A DNA stretch of 9,977 nucleotides from Anaerolineales bacterium (GTDB lineage Bacteria; Chloroflexota; Anaerolineae; Anaerolineales; UBA6663), in assembly GCA_016789165.1 (NCBI GenBank), contig JAEURL010000002.1, positions 1 to 9,977 on the forward strand, given 5' to 3'. The position numbers and the translations under genes are program-made. Numbering within the stretch: position 1 is the stretch's first letter; each line of letters opens with the position of its first letter. Of this stretch, positions 1 through 7,370 are shown piece after piece. The notes under the pieces are model-generated. The model saw only the letters and a program-made list of their open reading frames with translations. It searched no databases and had not been told where the DNA came from.

Positions 1-208
1 AGCGGCGGCCGGCGTTCCTGAGAGAACGCTAAGCACACCGGGGCCGACCGCGGCGGGCCCCAACGCTCTCATAACTGGTTTCGTCAAGCCCGGCCGACAT
101 AAACCCGCGAAATCCCAGTCTTCACGCATTCTTCCAGCATCCTTCCGTCTCCCTTTGCCGTCAGCGCCGCCCAAGGCCGCTAAATTGGGCGCGGGAAGGA
201 GAAGGATC
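1..208. other. Non-coding region upstream of the propeller gene
   Basis: No gene is seen here. It contains a small hairpin, GCGTTC-CTGAGA-GAACGC (12-29), and a second possible one, GGGGCC...GGCCCC (40-61). Neither is followed by a T-run, so neither is a clear terminator. The stretch 62-160 is noticeably less GC-rich and carries a CATAAA (99-104) that could be a -10 box, but without a matching -35. The promoter of the propeller gene most likely lies here. Confidence 0.5.
196..201 (+). promoter_or_regulatory. Strong Shine-Dalgarno for the secreted propeller protein
   Basis: AAGGAG lies 7 bases before the ATG at 209, inside a purine-rich run (GGGAAGGAGAAGG). It decides the start. The frame stays open upstream to a TTG at 155, but that start would put a charged, Pro/Ala-rich stretch in front of the signal peptide and would place this Shine-Dalgarno inside the gene. 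A second in-frame ATG at 215 is 13 bases from AAGGAG, although the downstream AAGG could serve it. Confidence 0.85.
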
Positions 209-3200
209 ATGTTGATGCATCGCTTCAAGGGTTGGACGGGAGGCCGGCGGGTGTTCCAGGCGGCGGTTGGGCTGCTGCTGGTCCTGCTGGCCGTGCTGCC
301 TCAGCCGCGGCCGGCCGGTGCGGCCGGCACGGTCAGCGTCGTGATCGATACGGAGACATTCAGCGGCCGGACGTATCCACGCGTGACCCTGGAGAACGAC
401 CTGTTCAAGGCCGTGGTCCGGGCCCGGCTCAAGGGCGATCAGTGGGGCGCGGTGGAGCACGGCATTCAGGACCTGGTCATCAAGGCCAACAACCAGGACC
501 AGGTGGACCGCTACATCGACTCCAGCGCCCAGCGCGGGGCACTGCGCAGTGCGACGCTGCTGCACGACGGCGCTGATTACAAGCAGGTGCTGCTGCAGTT
601 TGACGCCTACCTGGGCGATCCGGCCACGGCCGCCGACGACGGGCAGCCGGCCGAGCTGGCCTACACCATCTGGCCCGGCAGCCCGGTCATCCGGGTGGAG
701 TATCGGCGCTATCCCAACACCTGGACCAACACCGTGGACCTGGGCACCCCCGGCGGGACGCGCGCGGGGCAGCTCGCGGTCTACGGCGGCGCCAACTGGC
801 GGCGCGGCTACGACCTCTACCCCAAGAGCTACTGGAACACCTACGCGCCCGACGGCTACAACGATCCCGTCGACGGCGGCTCCCTGAACTACCACAACCA
901 CATGATCATGGCCGTGGCCAATCCGGCCAACGGGACCGGCTACGGCCGTGTGATGCCGATCTACGCCGCCAGCGGCACCGGCGGGATTCAGCTTATCAAG
1001 CTGCTGCTCAGCGCCACGGACGTCAGCGGCTTTGAGACCTTCGCCGGGACCGGGCAGGCCTACGCCAGCCTGCCGCCGTTCACGGGCTACATCTACATCT
1101 TCCGCGACGGCTTGACCAATGCGGTCAGCGCCGGCCAGCAGATCGCGGATGGGAACCTGTTCCCGGGCCAGCCGGCCGTCACCGCCACGCCGAGCGTGCC
1201 GGCGCCCACGCCGACCCCGGCGCCGGCCAGCGGCTTCCCGGCCTTCCAGCCGGTGAGCGTGGACACGCAGCAGTTCGGCTACCGCGCGGTGGGCGACCTG
1301 GACGGCGACGGGCGCAACGACATCGTGGCCTCCAGCCTCAACCCCGCCAACGACGCGACCGAGGACACGCAGTACGTCTGGTATCAGGCCCCGAACTGGA
1401 CGCGGGCCACGCTGCGCGACCTGTTCGCCAACCCGATCACGTACAACGGGCAGACCTACCGCTACAAGCGTGCCGACGGGATGCAGCTGGCCGACATCGA
1501 CCGCGATGGCGACCTGGACATTGTCACGCGGGTCGGCCTGGCCGGCAGCGACACGGCCGGCCTGGTGATCTGGCTGGAGAACCCGCGGCCGGCCGGGGCC
1601 CTCACCGCCCCCTGGAACTTCCACCCCATCTCCGGCGGCTATACCGGCACCAACTACTACGCCAAAGACATCGGCGTTGCCGACCTGGACCGCGACGGGA
1701 AGCTGGACGTGGTCACGCGCTGGCACACCCAGGTCTTCGTCTGGTTCCAGGACAGCCCCGACGCCTGGACGGCCCGGGTGACGGACATCCCCGCCCACGA
1801 GGGCATGGACCTGGGCGACCTGGACGGCGACGGCGACGCCGACATCGTCCTGAACGGCTTCTATCTCAAGAATCCCGGCACCTGGGCCAGCCCTGGGCAG
1901 GCCCGCACCGGCGCCTACACGCGCTACACCATCGACACGCGCTGGTTCAGCGGCCAGACCGCCGGCCAGGCCTGGCAGCAGCACAACGCCAAGGTGGCCG
2001 TGGGCGACCTGGACGCGGACGGCCGGCTGGACGTGGTGCTGGCGAACTCCGAGCTTCCCGATTACGAGATCGCCTGGTACTCGGCCGCCGACGCCGCGGC
2101 CACCAGCTGGACCAAACGCGGGAACATCGCCGCGCTCTGCAGCTACTGCCACAATCTGCGGATCGCGGATTTCAACAAGGACGGCCGCCTGGACGTGCTG
2201 GCGGGCGGCATGGAGAACACCGGGGTCAGCAACCCGGACAAGGGCCTGACCGTCTACTACGGCGACGGCGGGCGCACCTGGACGGCGCGGTCCGTCACCG
2301 GCCAGCGCTCCTACAGCGCCGCCATCGGCGACCTCGGCGACGACGGTGATGTGGACCTGGTGACCGTGCGGAACTGGGACGCCGGCCCGCTCGAGATCTG
2401 GGAGAACGCGGCCGGCCCGCTCGGGCTGGACGCCTGGACCTACATCGCGGCCGACACTACCCGCGGCGCGTGGGGCAACTGGGATGCGCCCAATTGGCTG
2501 CGCTACTTCGGGCTCGGCTTCGCCGACGTCACCGGCGATCACTATCTAGACATCGTCTCAGGCCGCTACTTCTACCGCAACCCCGGCGGCGACATGGCCG
2601 GCCCCTGGCCGCGCGTAGACCTGGGCCTGAACATCGACGGCCTGCTGTTCGTCAACGTGGACGGCGACGTGTACGGCGACCTGATCGGGACCCGCGGCAG
2701 CAGCGTGTACTGGCTGGAGGCGAACGACCAGGCCGGCAGCAGCTGGACCCAGCGGCGCCAGATCGACAACGCCGCCCCCACCGACGACCACGTCAACCCG
2801 CAGGGCTACCGCACCGCCGACCTGGTGGCGGGCGGCCGGCCCGAGATCATCCTCAACAACGGCGACACCCTGTTCTACTACCAGATCCCGGCCAACCCCG
2901 AGACCGGCGCCTGGACCCGCGTCACGGTGGCGGCCGGCACCAACGGCGAAGGGATCGGGGTGGGCGATATCAACCGCGACGGGGCGCCCGACCTGGCGGC
3001 GGTGCATCTGCCCAACCGCGCCGTCGTCGAGCCGCGCCAGATCAAGTGGCTGCTGAACCCCAAGACCGGCGCCGGCGCCTGGACCCCCTACCTGCTGCGC
3101 TGCGCCTCCGCCGATCCGGCCTGCCAGTCCGGCTACTGGCGGACCGACGGGACGGCCATCGACCGCGTGGAGGTGGCGGACATCAACCGCGACGGCCGGC

Positions 3201-4939
3201 CGGACATCCTGGTGACCGAGGAAGAGCAGGTGCTGGAGCCCAAGTGGAAGACCTACCTGTTTGAGGCGCCCAGCGACCCGGCCAACGGCAACTGGACCCG
3301 GAGAGTGGTGGCGACGCAGTACACCACCAACAGCCTGGACGTGGCCGACCTGGACCGCGACGGCGACCCGGACGTGGTCCTGGCCGAGCATCGCGGCACC
3401 CGCCGGCTGAGCGTCTTCGTGAATGACGGCTTGGGCGGCCTGACCCGCCGCGACCTGGACCAGGGGCGCGAGAACCACCTGGGCGCGCGGACCGTCGACC
3501 TGGACGGGGACGGCGACTTGGACATTGTGGGGATCGCCTGGGACGCTTACCAGTATCTGCACGTCTGGCGCAACGACAACTCCGGGGCCGGCGGGCCGCT
3601 GCTCCCGCCCACGGCCGCGCCCCCGAGCCCCACCGCGCCGCCCACCGCCTCCCCGGCGGCGACGGCCACCCTGGCAGCCACAACGGCGGCCACGGCCGCG
3701 CCCACCGCCACCGCGCGCCCGACCGAGGCGGCCGCGCCGGCCAAGAACCTGCTGGCCAATCCGGGCTTTGAGACCTCGCCCAGCGTGGACTACTTCACGC
3801 ACACTGATGGGGCAGCCCAATTCAGCTGGGCCTCGGATCAATACCGCTCCGGCAGCCGCTCGGCAAAGATCACGGCCACCGGCGCCGGCGGCAGCCTGAG
3901 CCGCTGGCTGACCAACAACGGCAGCGTCGCGGCCCTGCCGGGCCGCACCTACCAGGGCACCGTCTGGGTCCGCTTCGAAAACGTGCCCGGCAACGTGGTG
4001 CTGACCGTCAACTTCTGGGGGCCGGGCGTGTTGGACTATCTGGGGGGCAAGAATTCGACGGCGCTCTCCGGCACCAGCCTGGGCTGGAAATCGCTCACGG
4101 TGAGCGCCACAGCCCCAGCCAATGCCCGCTACATGCGGCTGGAGATGCGGATCGTCGGCGCCGGCACGGTCTGGTTTGACGACGGCCAGGTCTTCGACCT
4201 CTCGGCGCCGGCCGCCACCGCGCCGCCCACCGCTTCGCCGGCCGCCACGGCCACCCAGACCGCGACCCCGGCGCCTTCGGCGACAAGGCTGGCCGCAGCC
4301 AGCGCTACGCCGACCGCCACCCAGACGGCGGCCCCGCCCACCGCCACCGTCGTCCCCACGGATCTGCCCAGCGCCACCCCAACCGTCACGGCGCCGGCCG
4401 CGCCCAGCAACACCCCGTCCGTGGGCGAGGCCCAGGTCACGCCTACCAGCACACCGCCGGAAGTCCCGCCCAACGGCGGCTTCGAGGCCGGGGCCCAACC
4501 CTGGGCGTTCTGGGTCAACCCGGGCGGCGGCGGAAGGGGCAGCTTTACCACCACCGGCACGGCCTCCGCCGGCGCGGCCGGCGGCAAGGTGAGCGTCACC
4601 AGTCTGCCCACCGACCGGAACGTGCAGCTCTATCAGGCCGGCCTGGTGCTGCAGCCGAACACGCGCTACCGCTTGAGCTTCACGGCCTACTCCAACACCG
4701 GCCACGACCTGTGGCTGCAGCTCATCCAGCACGGGGAGCCGTACACCAACTACGGCCTGCGCAAGACCGTGGTGGACCTGACGACCCAATGGCAGGTCTA
4801 CACCTGCGAGTTCACCACCGCCAACTTCTCGGCCCCGGTCAGCGACGGGCGGCTGGTGTTCTTCCTGGGCGATCACGCCCGCCGAGGCGACGTGTATTAC
4901 CTCGACGAGGTGGTCCTGACAGCCCTGCCCGCGAACTAG
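209..4939 (+). CDS. Secreted multidomain protein: N-terminal beta-sandwich-like domain, FG-GAP/VCBS propeller array, two CBM-like domains
   Basis: An exported protein of 1,576 residues that probably binds or processes polysaccharide outside the cell. The ATG at 209 is chosen for its ribosome binding site. Residues 1-39 form a signal peptide: basic start, a hydrophobic core around 15-30 (VGLLLVLLAVL), and a probable cut near AGA-A at 36-39. Residues 40 to about 320 form a domain I cannot name; its opening (YPRVTLENDLFKAVV) resembles mutarotase-like super-beta-sandwiches. After a Pro/Thr linker (about 321-345), residues 350-1125 carry 14 loops of the type VGDLDGDGRNDIV, the first with Asp363, Asp365 and Asp367 and the last starting at Asp1097. 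They average about 56 residues apart, as expected for FG-GAP/VCBS blades; 14 would make two seven-bladed propellers. A Thr/Ala/Pro linker (1130-1180) leads to a CBM4/9-like domain (1180-1332, starting NLLANPGFE, with VWFDDGQVF near its end). A second linker (1333-1420) precedes another such domain (1421-1576, NGGFE start, YYLDEVVL end). No catalytic motif is recognised, so an enzymatic role is unproven. Confidence 0.9.
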   Translation: MLMHRFKGWTGGRRVFQAAVGLLLVLLAVLPQPRPAGAAGTVSVVIDTETFSGRTYPRVTLENDLFKAVVRARLKGDQWGAVEHGIQDLVIKANNQDQVDRYIDSSAQRGALRSATLLHDGADYKQVLLQFDAYLGDPATAADDGQPAELAYTIWPGSPVIRVEYRRYPNTWTNTVDLGTPGGTRAGQLAVYGGANWRRGYDLYPKSYWNTYAPDGYNDPVDGGSLNYHNHMIMAVANPANGTGYGRVMPIYAASGTGGIQLIKLLLSATDVSGFETFAGTGQAYASLPPFTGYIYIFRDGLTNAVSAGQQIADGNLFPGQPAVTATPSVPAPTPTPAPASGFPAFQPVSVDTQQFGYRAVGDLDGDGRNDIVASSLNPANDATEDTQYVWYQAPNWTRATLRDLFANPITYNGQTYRYKRADGMQLADIDRDGDLDIVTRVGLAGSDTAGLVIWLENPRPAGALTAPWNFHPISGGYTGTNYYAKDIGVADLDRDGKLDVVTRWHTQVFVWFQDSPDAWTARVTDIPAHEGMDLGDLDGDGDADIVLNGFYLKNPGTWASPGQARTGAYTRYTIDTRWFSGQTAGQAWQQHNAKVAVGDLDADGRLDVVLANSELPDYEIAWYSAADAAATSWTKRGNIAALCSYCHNLRIADFNKDGRLDVLAGGMENTGVSNPDKGLTVYYGDGGRTWTARSVTGQRSYSAAIGDLGDDGDVDLVTVRNWDAGPLEIWENAAGPLGLDAWTYIAADTTRGAWGNWDAPNWLRYFGLGFADVTGDHYLDIVSGRYFYRNPGGDMAGPWPRVDLGLNIDGLLFVNVDGDVYGDLIGTRGSSVYWLEANDQAGSSWTQRRQIDNAAPTDDHVNPQGYRTADLVAGGRPEIILNNGDTLFYYQIPANPETGAWTRVTVAAGTNGEGIGVGDINRDGAPDLAAVHLPNRAVVEPRQIKWLLNPKTGAGAWTPYLLRCASADPACQSGYWRTDGTAIDRVEVADINRDGRPDILVTEEEQVLEPKWKTYLFEAPSDPANGNWTRRVVATQYTTNSLDVADLDRDGDPDVVLAEHRGTRRLSVFVNDGLGGLTRRDLDQGRENHLGARTVDLDGDGDLDIVGIAWDAYQYLHVWRNDNSGAGGPLLPPTAAPPSPTAPPTASPAATATLAATTAATAAPTATARPTEAAAPAKNLLANPGFETSPSVDYFTHTDGAAQFSWASDQYRSGSRSAKITATGAGGSLSRWLTNNGSVAALPGRTYQGTVWVRFENVPGNVVLTVNFWGPGVLDYLGGKNSTALSGTSLGWKSLTVSATAPANARYMRLEMRIVGAGTVWFDDGQVFDLSAPAATAPPTASPAATATQTATPAPSATRLAAASATPTATQTAAPPTATVVPTDLPSATPTVTAPAAPSNTPSVGEAQVTPTSTPPEVPPNGGFEAGAQPWAFWVNPGGGGRGSFTTTGTASAGAAGGKVSVTSLPTDRNVQLYQAGLVLQPNTRYRLSFTAYSNTGHDLWLQLIQHGEPYTNYGLRKTVVDLTTQWQVYTCEFTTANFSAPVSDGRLVFFLGDHARRGDVYYLDEVVLTALPAN
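1289..3535 (+). repeat. Array of 14 degenerate FG-GAP/VCBS blade-coding repeats
   Basis: This in-gene array has one Ca-binding-type loop per unit. Loops start near 1289, 1490, 1679, 1811, 2000, 2162, 2324, 2519, 2648, 2813, 2960, 3173, 3341 and 3494. Most encode (V/L/I)(G/A)D(L/I)(D/N)xDGxxD(I/V)(V/L). Unit spacing ranges from roughly 130 to 215 bases, so the repeats are ancient and protein-level rather than recent DNA duplications. Unit 9 (FVNVDGDVYGDLI) is altered, and unit 10 (TADLVAGGRPEII) has lost most of its acidic ligands. Confidence 0.75.
3632..3671 (+). repeat. Linker direct repeat, copy 1 (of 2)
   Basis: These 40 bases encode TAPPTASPAATAT plus one base. They match positions 4217-4256 at 36 of 40 bases by eye, and three of the four differences are C/G swaps. 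The copy sits in the linker before the first CBM-like domain. The shared DNA suggests that the linker, perhaps with its domain, was copied within the gene. Confidence 0.75.
4217..4256 (+). repeat. Linker direct repeat, copy 2 (of 2)
   Basis: This is the second copy of the 40-base linker sequence. It encodes the same peptide, TAPPTASPAATAT, in the linker before the second CBM-like domain. It begins 585 bases after copy 1, so the two copies are in the same frame and flank the first CBM-like domain. Confidence 0.75.
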
Positions 4940-4951
4940 CGGCCCCGCCAG

Positions 4952-4989
4952 AAAACAGCCGGCGCCCGGAAGCTTCCGGGCGCCGGCTG
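4952..4989 (-). terminator. Rho-independent terminator of the minus-strand glycan operon
   Basis: Positions 4956-4989 are a perfect 34-base palindrome with arms reading CAGCCGGCGCCCGGAAG; the central AAGCTT would form the loop. On the minus strand the GC-rich stem is followed at once by TTTT (4955-4952), which makes an intrinsic terminator 29 bases after the TAG of the FemAB-like gene. On the plus strand no T-run follows (GCGCGG), so for the convergent propeller gene, which stops 16 bases before the stem, it may only protect the 3' end or act weakly. Confidence 0.8.
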
Positions 4990-5018
4990 CGCGGTCAGGC
5001 TGAAAGGGCGCGCTGGCG

Positions 5019-6026
5019 CTACAAGAAGCGCCGCAGCAGGCGGTAGCCAAACTCGCTCGCCCGCAGCCGCAGCGGGGAGGGGACGTGGACGTTGCGGCCG
5101 AGCTCCACCAGTTCGCCGCCGAACTTGGCCTTGAACTTGCGGGGGCCGTAATCCTCCTCCGGCCGGCCGGCGCCGCCGAAATCAAAGATGGTATAGCCGT
5201 TGGCGCGCGCCCAGGTGATGACGTGCCAGATCAGGGCCTCCATCGGCGCGTGGGCCGCGAACCCGCGGTCGGTGCCCGCGTACCAATCGATGACGCGCTC
5301 GCGCCAGGCCAGCGCCAGGCAGGCGCCGATGGCGCGGCCCTCGGCCCGGGCGACAAAGGCCTTGAACAGGCCGGCCGGGCCGAGAATGTCGAAGGCCGCC
5401 TCAAACAGGCTGGGGTGCGCCAGCGGCACCTGGGCGCGCGCATAGACCGCCTGCAGCAGCGTGTACGCCTCGCCCAGCCCGGCGCGCTGTTCCACCACCT
5501 CAATGACGGTGCCCTTGTTGCGGGAGGTGCGGATGCTCTGCTGGCCGCTCTTGGTCACTTTGCGCCACAGGGCCTCTTCGCTCGGCTGCAGGTCCACCAG
5601 GAAGTTGAGGTGGTTCTCGTAGCGGAAGCCTTGGGCGGCCAGCACCGGCTGGGCCTCCGGCAACGGGGATAGATTGCGCAGCTCGGTGAAGAGCACCCAC
5701 CCGCCCGCCCGGCGCGCGTACGCCGCCAGCAGCTCCGTCAGCGCGGCCGCGCCGGCCGGGCCGGGCGCCGCCAGCACGCTGCCATAGACGATGGCCCGGG
5801 TGGTCAACAGCCGGGCCGGCCCCCCCAGGACGCTGACCTCCACCGGCAGGAGCAGGGCCAGCGTCTGCCCGTCGGCGACGGCCGCCCACAGCGTCGGCCG
5901 GTAGCCGCGGGCGCGCGCGTAGACCTGGAACATCTCCGGCGTGTGGTAGATATTGCTGTCCGGATGGGCGTCCACAAAGCGGCGCCACTCCGCCTCCGGC
6001 AGGGTATTGACGATAGCCAGGCTCAT
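5019..6026 (-). CDS. FemAB-like / GNAT-fold (Acetyltransf_6) acyltransferase
   Basis: A cytoplasmic protein of 335 residues with the two-GNAT-lobe organisation of FemAB-related proteins. These transfer amino acids (from aminoacyl-tRNA) to peptidoglycan precursors or acyl groups to glycan intermediates. The first half has SNIYHTPEMFQVYARARGY (25-42), the usual 'H-tPeMf' opening. The second lobe has VTKSGQQSIRTSRNKG (157-172) and the diagnostic end IFDFGGAG...GPRKFKAKFGGELVELGR (280-311), matching the FDFGG...FK..FGG signature. No signal peptide or membrane segment is seen. The start is ATG at 6026, with a weak AAGG 8 bases upstream. It is the last gene of the operon, 33 bases after the deacetylase stop, and ends before the terminator. 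The neighbours suggest modification of a sugar amine or lipid-linked glycan rather than a peptidoglycan bridge. The transferred group cannot be read from sequence. Confidence 0.82.
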   Translation of the reverse strand: MSLAIVNTLPEAEWRRFVDAHPDSNIYHTPEMFQVYARARGYRPTLWAAVADGQTLALLLPVEVSVLGGPARLLTTRAIVYGSVLAAPGPAGAAALTELLAAYARRAGGWVLFTELRNLSPLPEAQPVLAAQGFRYENHLNFLVDLQPSEEALWRKVTKSGQQSIRTSRNKGTVIEVVEQRAGLGEAYTLLQAVYARAQVPLAHPSLFEAAFDILGPAGLFKAFVARAEGRAIGACLALAWRERVIDWYAGTDRGFAAHAPMEALIWHVITWARANGYTIFDFGGAGRPEEDYGPRKFKAKFGGELVELGRNVHVPSPLRLRASEFGYRLLRRFL

Positions 6027-6059
6027 GCTCGGTGCCTTATGCGGGCCGGCGGCGGCGCC

Positions 6060-7370
6060 TCAGCGCTCAATCAGCCGCAGCCCGTAATCCCAAACCGTCA
6101 GCGCGTCGATGTCGCCGGTGACGGCCAGCGCGCTGCGCGCCCCGGCCGGCCAACGCCCCAGCCGCACCAGCGGGACGGCGGCGGCCTCGATCTCGGCCAG
6201 CAGCGGGCGCTGCGCCTCGGCCGAGAAACTCGGCCGATCCAGATACAGGCCGTAGCGCTCGCGCTCGGCCGCGACTTCGACCACATAGCCCTGCTGGCGC
6301 AGGAAATCAAGCAGCGCCGGCGCCGTTTGCGGCGCCGCGCCCAGGCAGGGCCGCCGCGCCGCGCGCAGCTCGAACGACAGGCCGGCCGCGCGCCGCCAGC
6401 CGTCGGCCCACTCCGCGGCCTCGGTCTGGAGCTCCACCGCCCGCGTCAGCACGGTCAGGCCGGCCGGGCCGGAGGCCGTCACCCGGTAAGCGCCCTCGCC
6501 GGCCGCCGTCAGCGTCACCACGGCGGCGGCCCGGGCCCGCCACCAATCCGCGATCTCGTCCAGGCGCGCGATCCACACCGCCGGCTGCAGCCCGCGCGCT
6601 TCGCCCAGCACGGCGCGCAGGGCCTCGAAGCAGAGCGTTGTGCGCTCGGGATGCAGGCCGATCACGAACAGCTCGCCGAGGGCGTACGCGCGCTGCAAGA
6701 TGGCCAGCCACAGCCGCCGCATCGGCGCGGCGCCGGTGAGCGCCAGCCGCTCCACCAGCGACTCATCATCCGGGAGGCTGTACGGCAGACGCACCAGGCC
6801 GTCTGCCACATGCGGGACGACCGGGTAGCGTTCGGCCGAACGCGCGTGAAAGAACTCCTTGACGTGCCGGTAGGCCGGCGTCTCGGGGCCGTCCAGGACC
6901 TCCCAGGCGTGCGCCGGGCTGGCGTCGTAGGTCAGCCCCAGGCCGCGCAGCACCGCCAGCGTCGCGGCGTTGTTGCGCAGATACGGGGCGCGGAAGCCGC
7001 GCAGCGGGAGGCCGGCCTGTTCAAAGACGCGCCGGGCCGCGCCCAGCTGGGCCGTCTGCGCGGCTTCGTCCAGCTGCGAGTGGTCGACGTGCTGGTAGCC
7101 GTGCATGGCGAATTCCACGCCGCGCGCCGCATAGGCGCGGATCAGGGCGGCGTGGCGGCGCAGGACCACGGTCGTGATCGGCAGGGTGGCCCGGCAGCCG
7201 TACTGCTCGGTCAGGTCGGCCAGCCGGCGCAGTTCCCCATCCAAGCGGGCCGCGGTCAACCCATAGCGGCTGACCAGGCTGACGCCGCGCCGGGCCAGGG
7301 TGAGGACGCCTTTGCCCTTCAGGGCCACGCTGAGCGGATTCATAGTGAAGAAAGCCCGGCCGGCGCTCAC
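6060..7370 (-). CDS. Polysaccharide deacetylase (CE4/NodB-like) with motif 1 apparently at the C-terminus
   Basis: A 436-residue CE4-type deacetylase, expected to remove N- or O-acetyl groups from a glycan in a metal-dependent reaction. Visible motifs in order are: motif 2, H90-GYQ-H94 (metal-binding histidines); motif 3, R127-A-P-Y130 (in RGFRAPY); a motif-4-like YDAS (148-151); and motif 5, LH240PE. The usual N-terminal TFDD (motif 1) is absent. Instead the extreme C-terminus reads AVTGDIDALTVWDYG (416-430), which could supply the Asp pair. Residues 275-410 carry an extra alpha/beta stretch. There is no signal peptide, so it is probably cytoplasmic or acts on a precursor. The start is GTG at 7370, forming a GTGA overlap with the stop of the glycosyltransferase upstream, which implies coupled translation. 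An ATG nine codons later (7343) is an alternative; neither has a clear ribosome binding site. Confidence 0.82.
   Translation of the reverse strand: MSAGRAFFTMNPLSVALKGKGVLTLARRGVSLVSRYGLTAARLDGELRRLADLTEQYGCRATLPITTVVLRRHAALIRAYAARGVEFAMHGYQHVDHSQLDEAAQTAQLGAARRVFEQAGLPLRGFRAPYLRNNAATLAVLRGLGLTYDASPAHAWEVLDGPETPAYRHVKEFFHARSAERYPVVPHVADGLVRLPYSLPDDESLVERLALTGAAPMRRLWLAILQRAYALGELFVIGLHPERTTLCFEALRAVLGEARGLQPAVWIARLDEIADWWRARAAAVVTLTAAGEGAYRVTASGPAGLTVLTRAVELQTEAAEWADGWRRAAGLSFELRAARRPCLGAAPQTAPALLDFLRQQGYVVEVAAERERYGLYLDRPSFSAEAQRPLLAEIEAAAVPLVRLGRWPAGARSALAVTGDIDALTVWDYGLRLIER

Noticed and set aside
79..104. Possible promoter with CATAAA as -10 and TGGTTT or TTCGTC as -35.
   Set aside because: The -35 candidates match poorly, and one has a spacer of only about 12 bases. 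This is not enough to call a promoter.
155..208. TTG at 155 as start of the propeller gene.
   Set aside because: It has no ribosome binding site, adds 18 residues before the signal peptide, and would bury the strong AAGGAG at 196-201.
161..2542. A 793-codon open frame on the minus strand opposite the propeller gene.
   Set aside because: It mirrors the GC-rich sense gene. Its translation is low-complexity (Val/Gly/Ala/Arg with repeated 'VAVQV' derived from the Asp-rich loops), and it has no recognisable domain, whereas the sense strand has a signal peptide and clear motifs.
2558..5185. An 875-codon open frame on the minus strand spanning the 3' half of the propeller gene, the terminator and part of the FemAB-like gene.
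   Set aside because: It crosses the terminator palindrome and the end of the FemAB-like gene, and it translates to Gly/Arg/Ala-rich sequence opposite Thr/Pro linkers. It is a shadow of high G+C.
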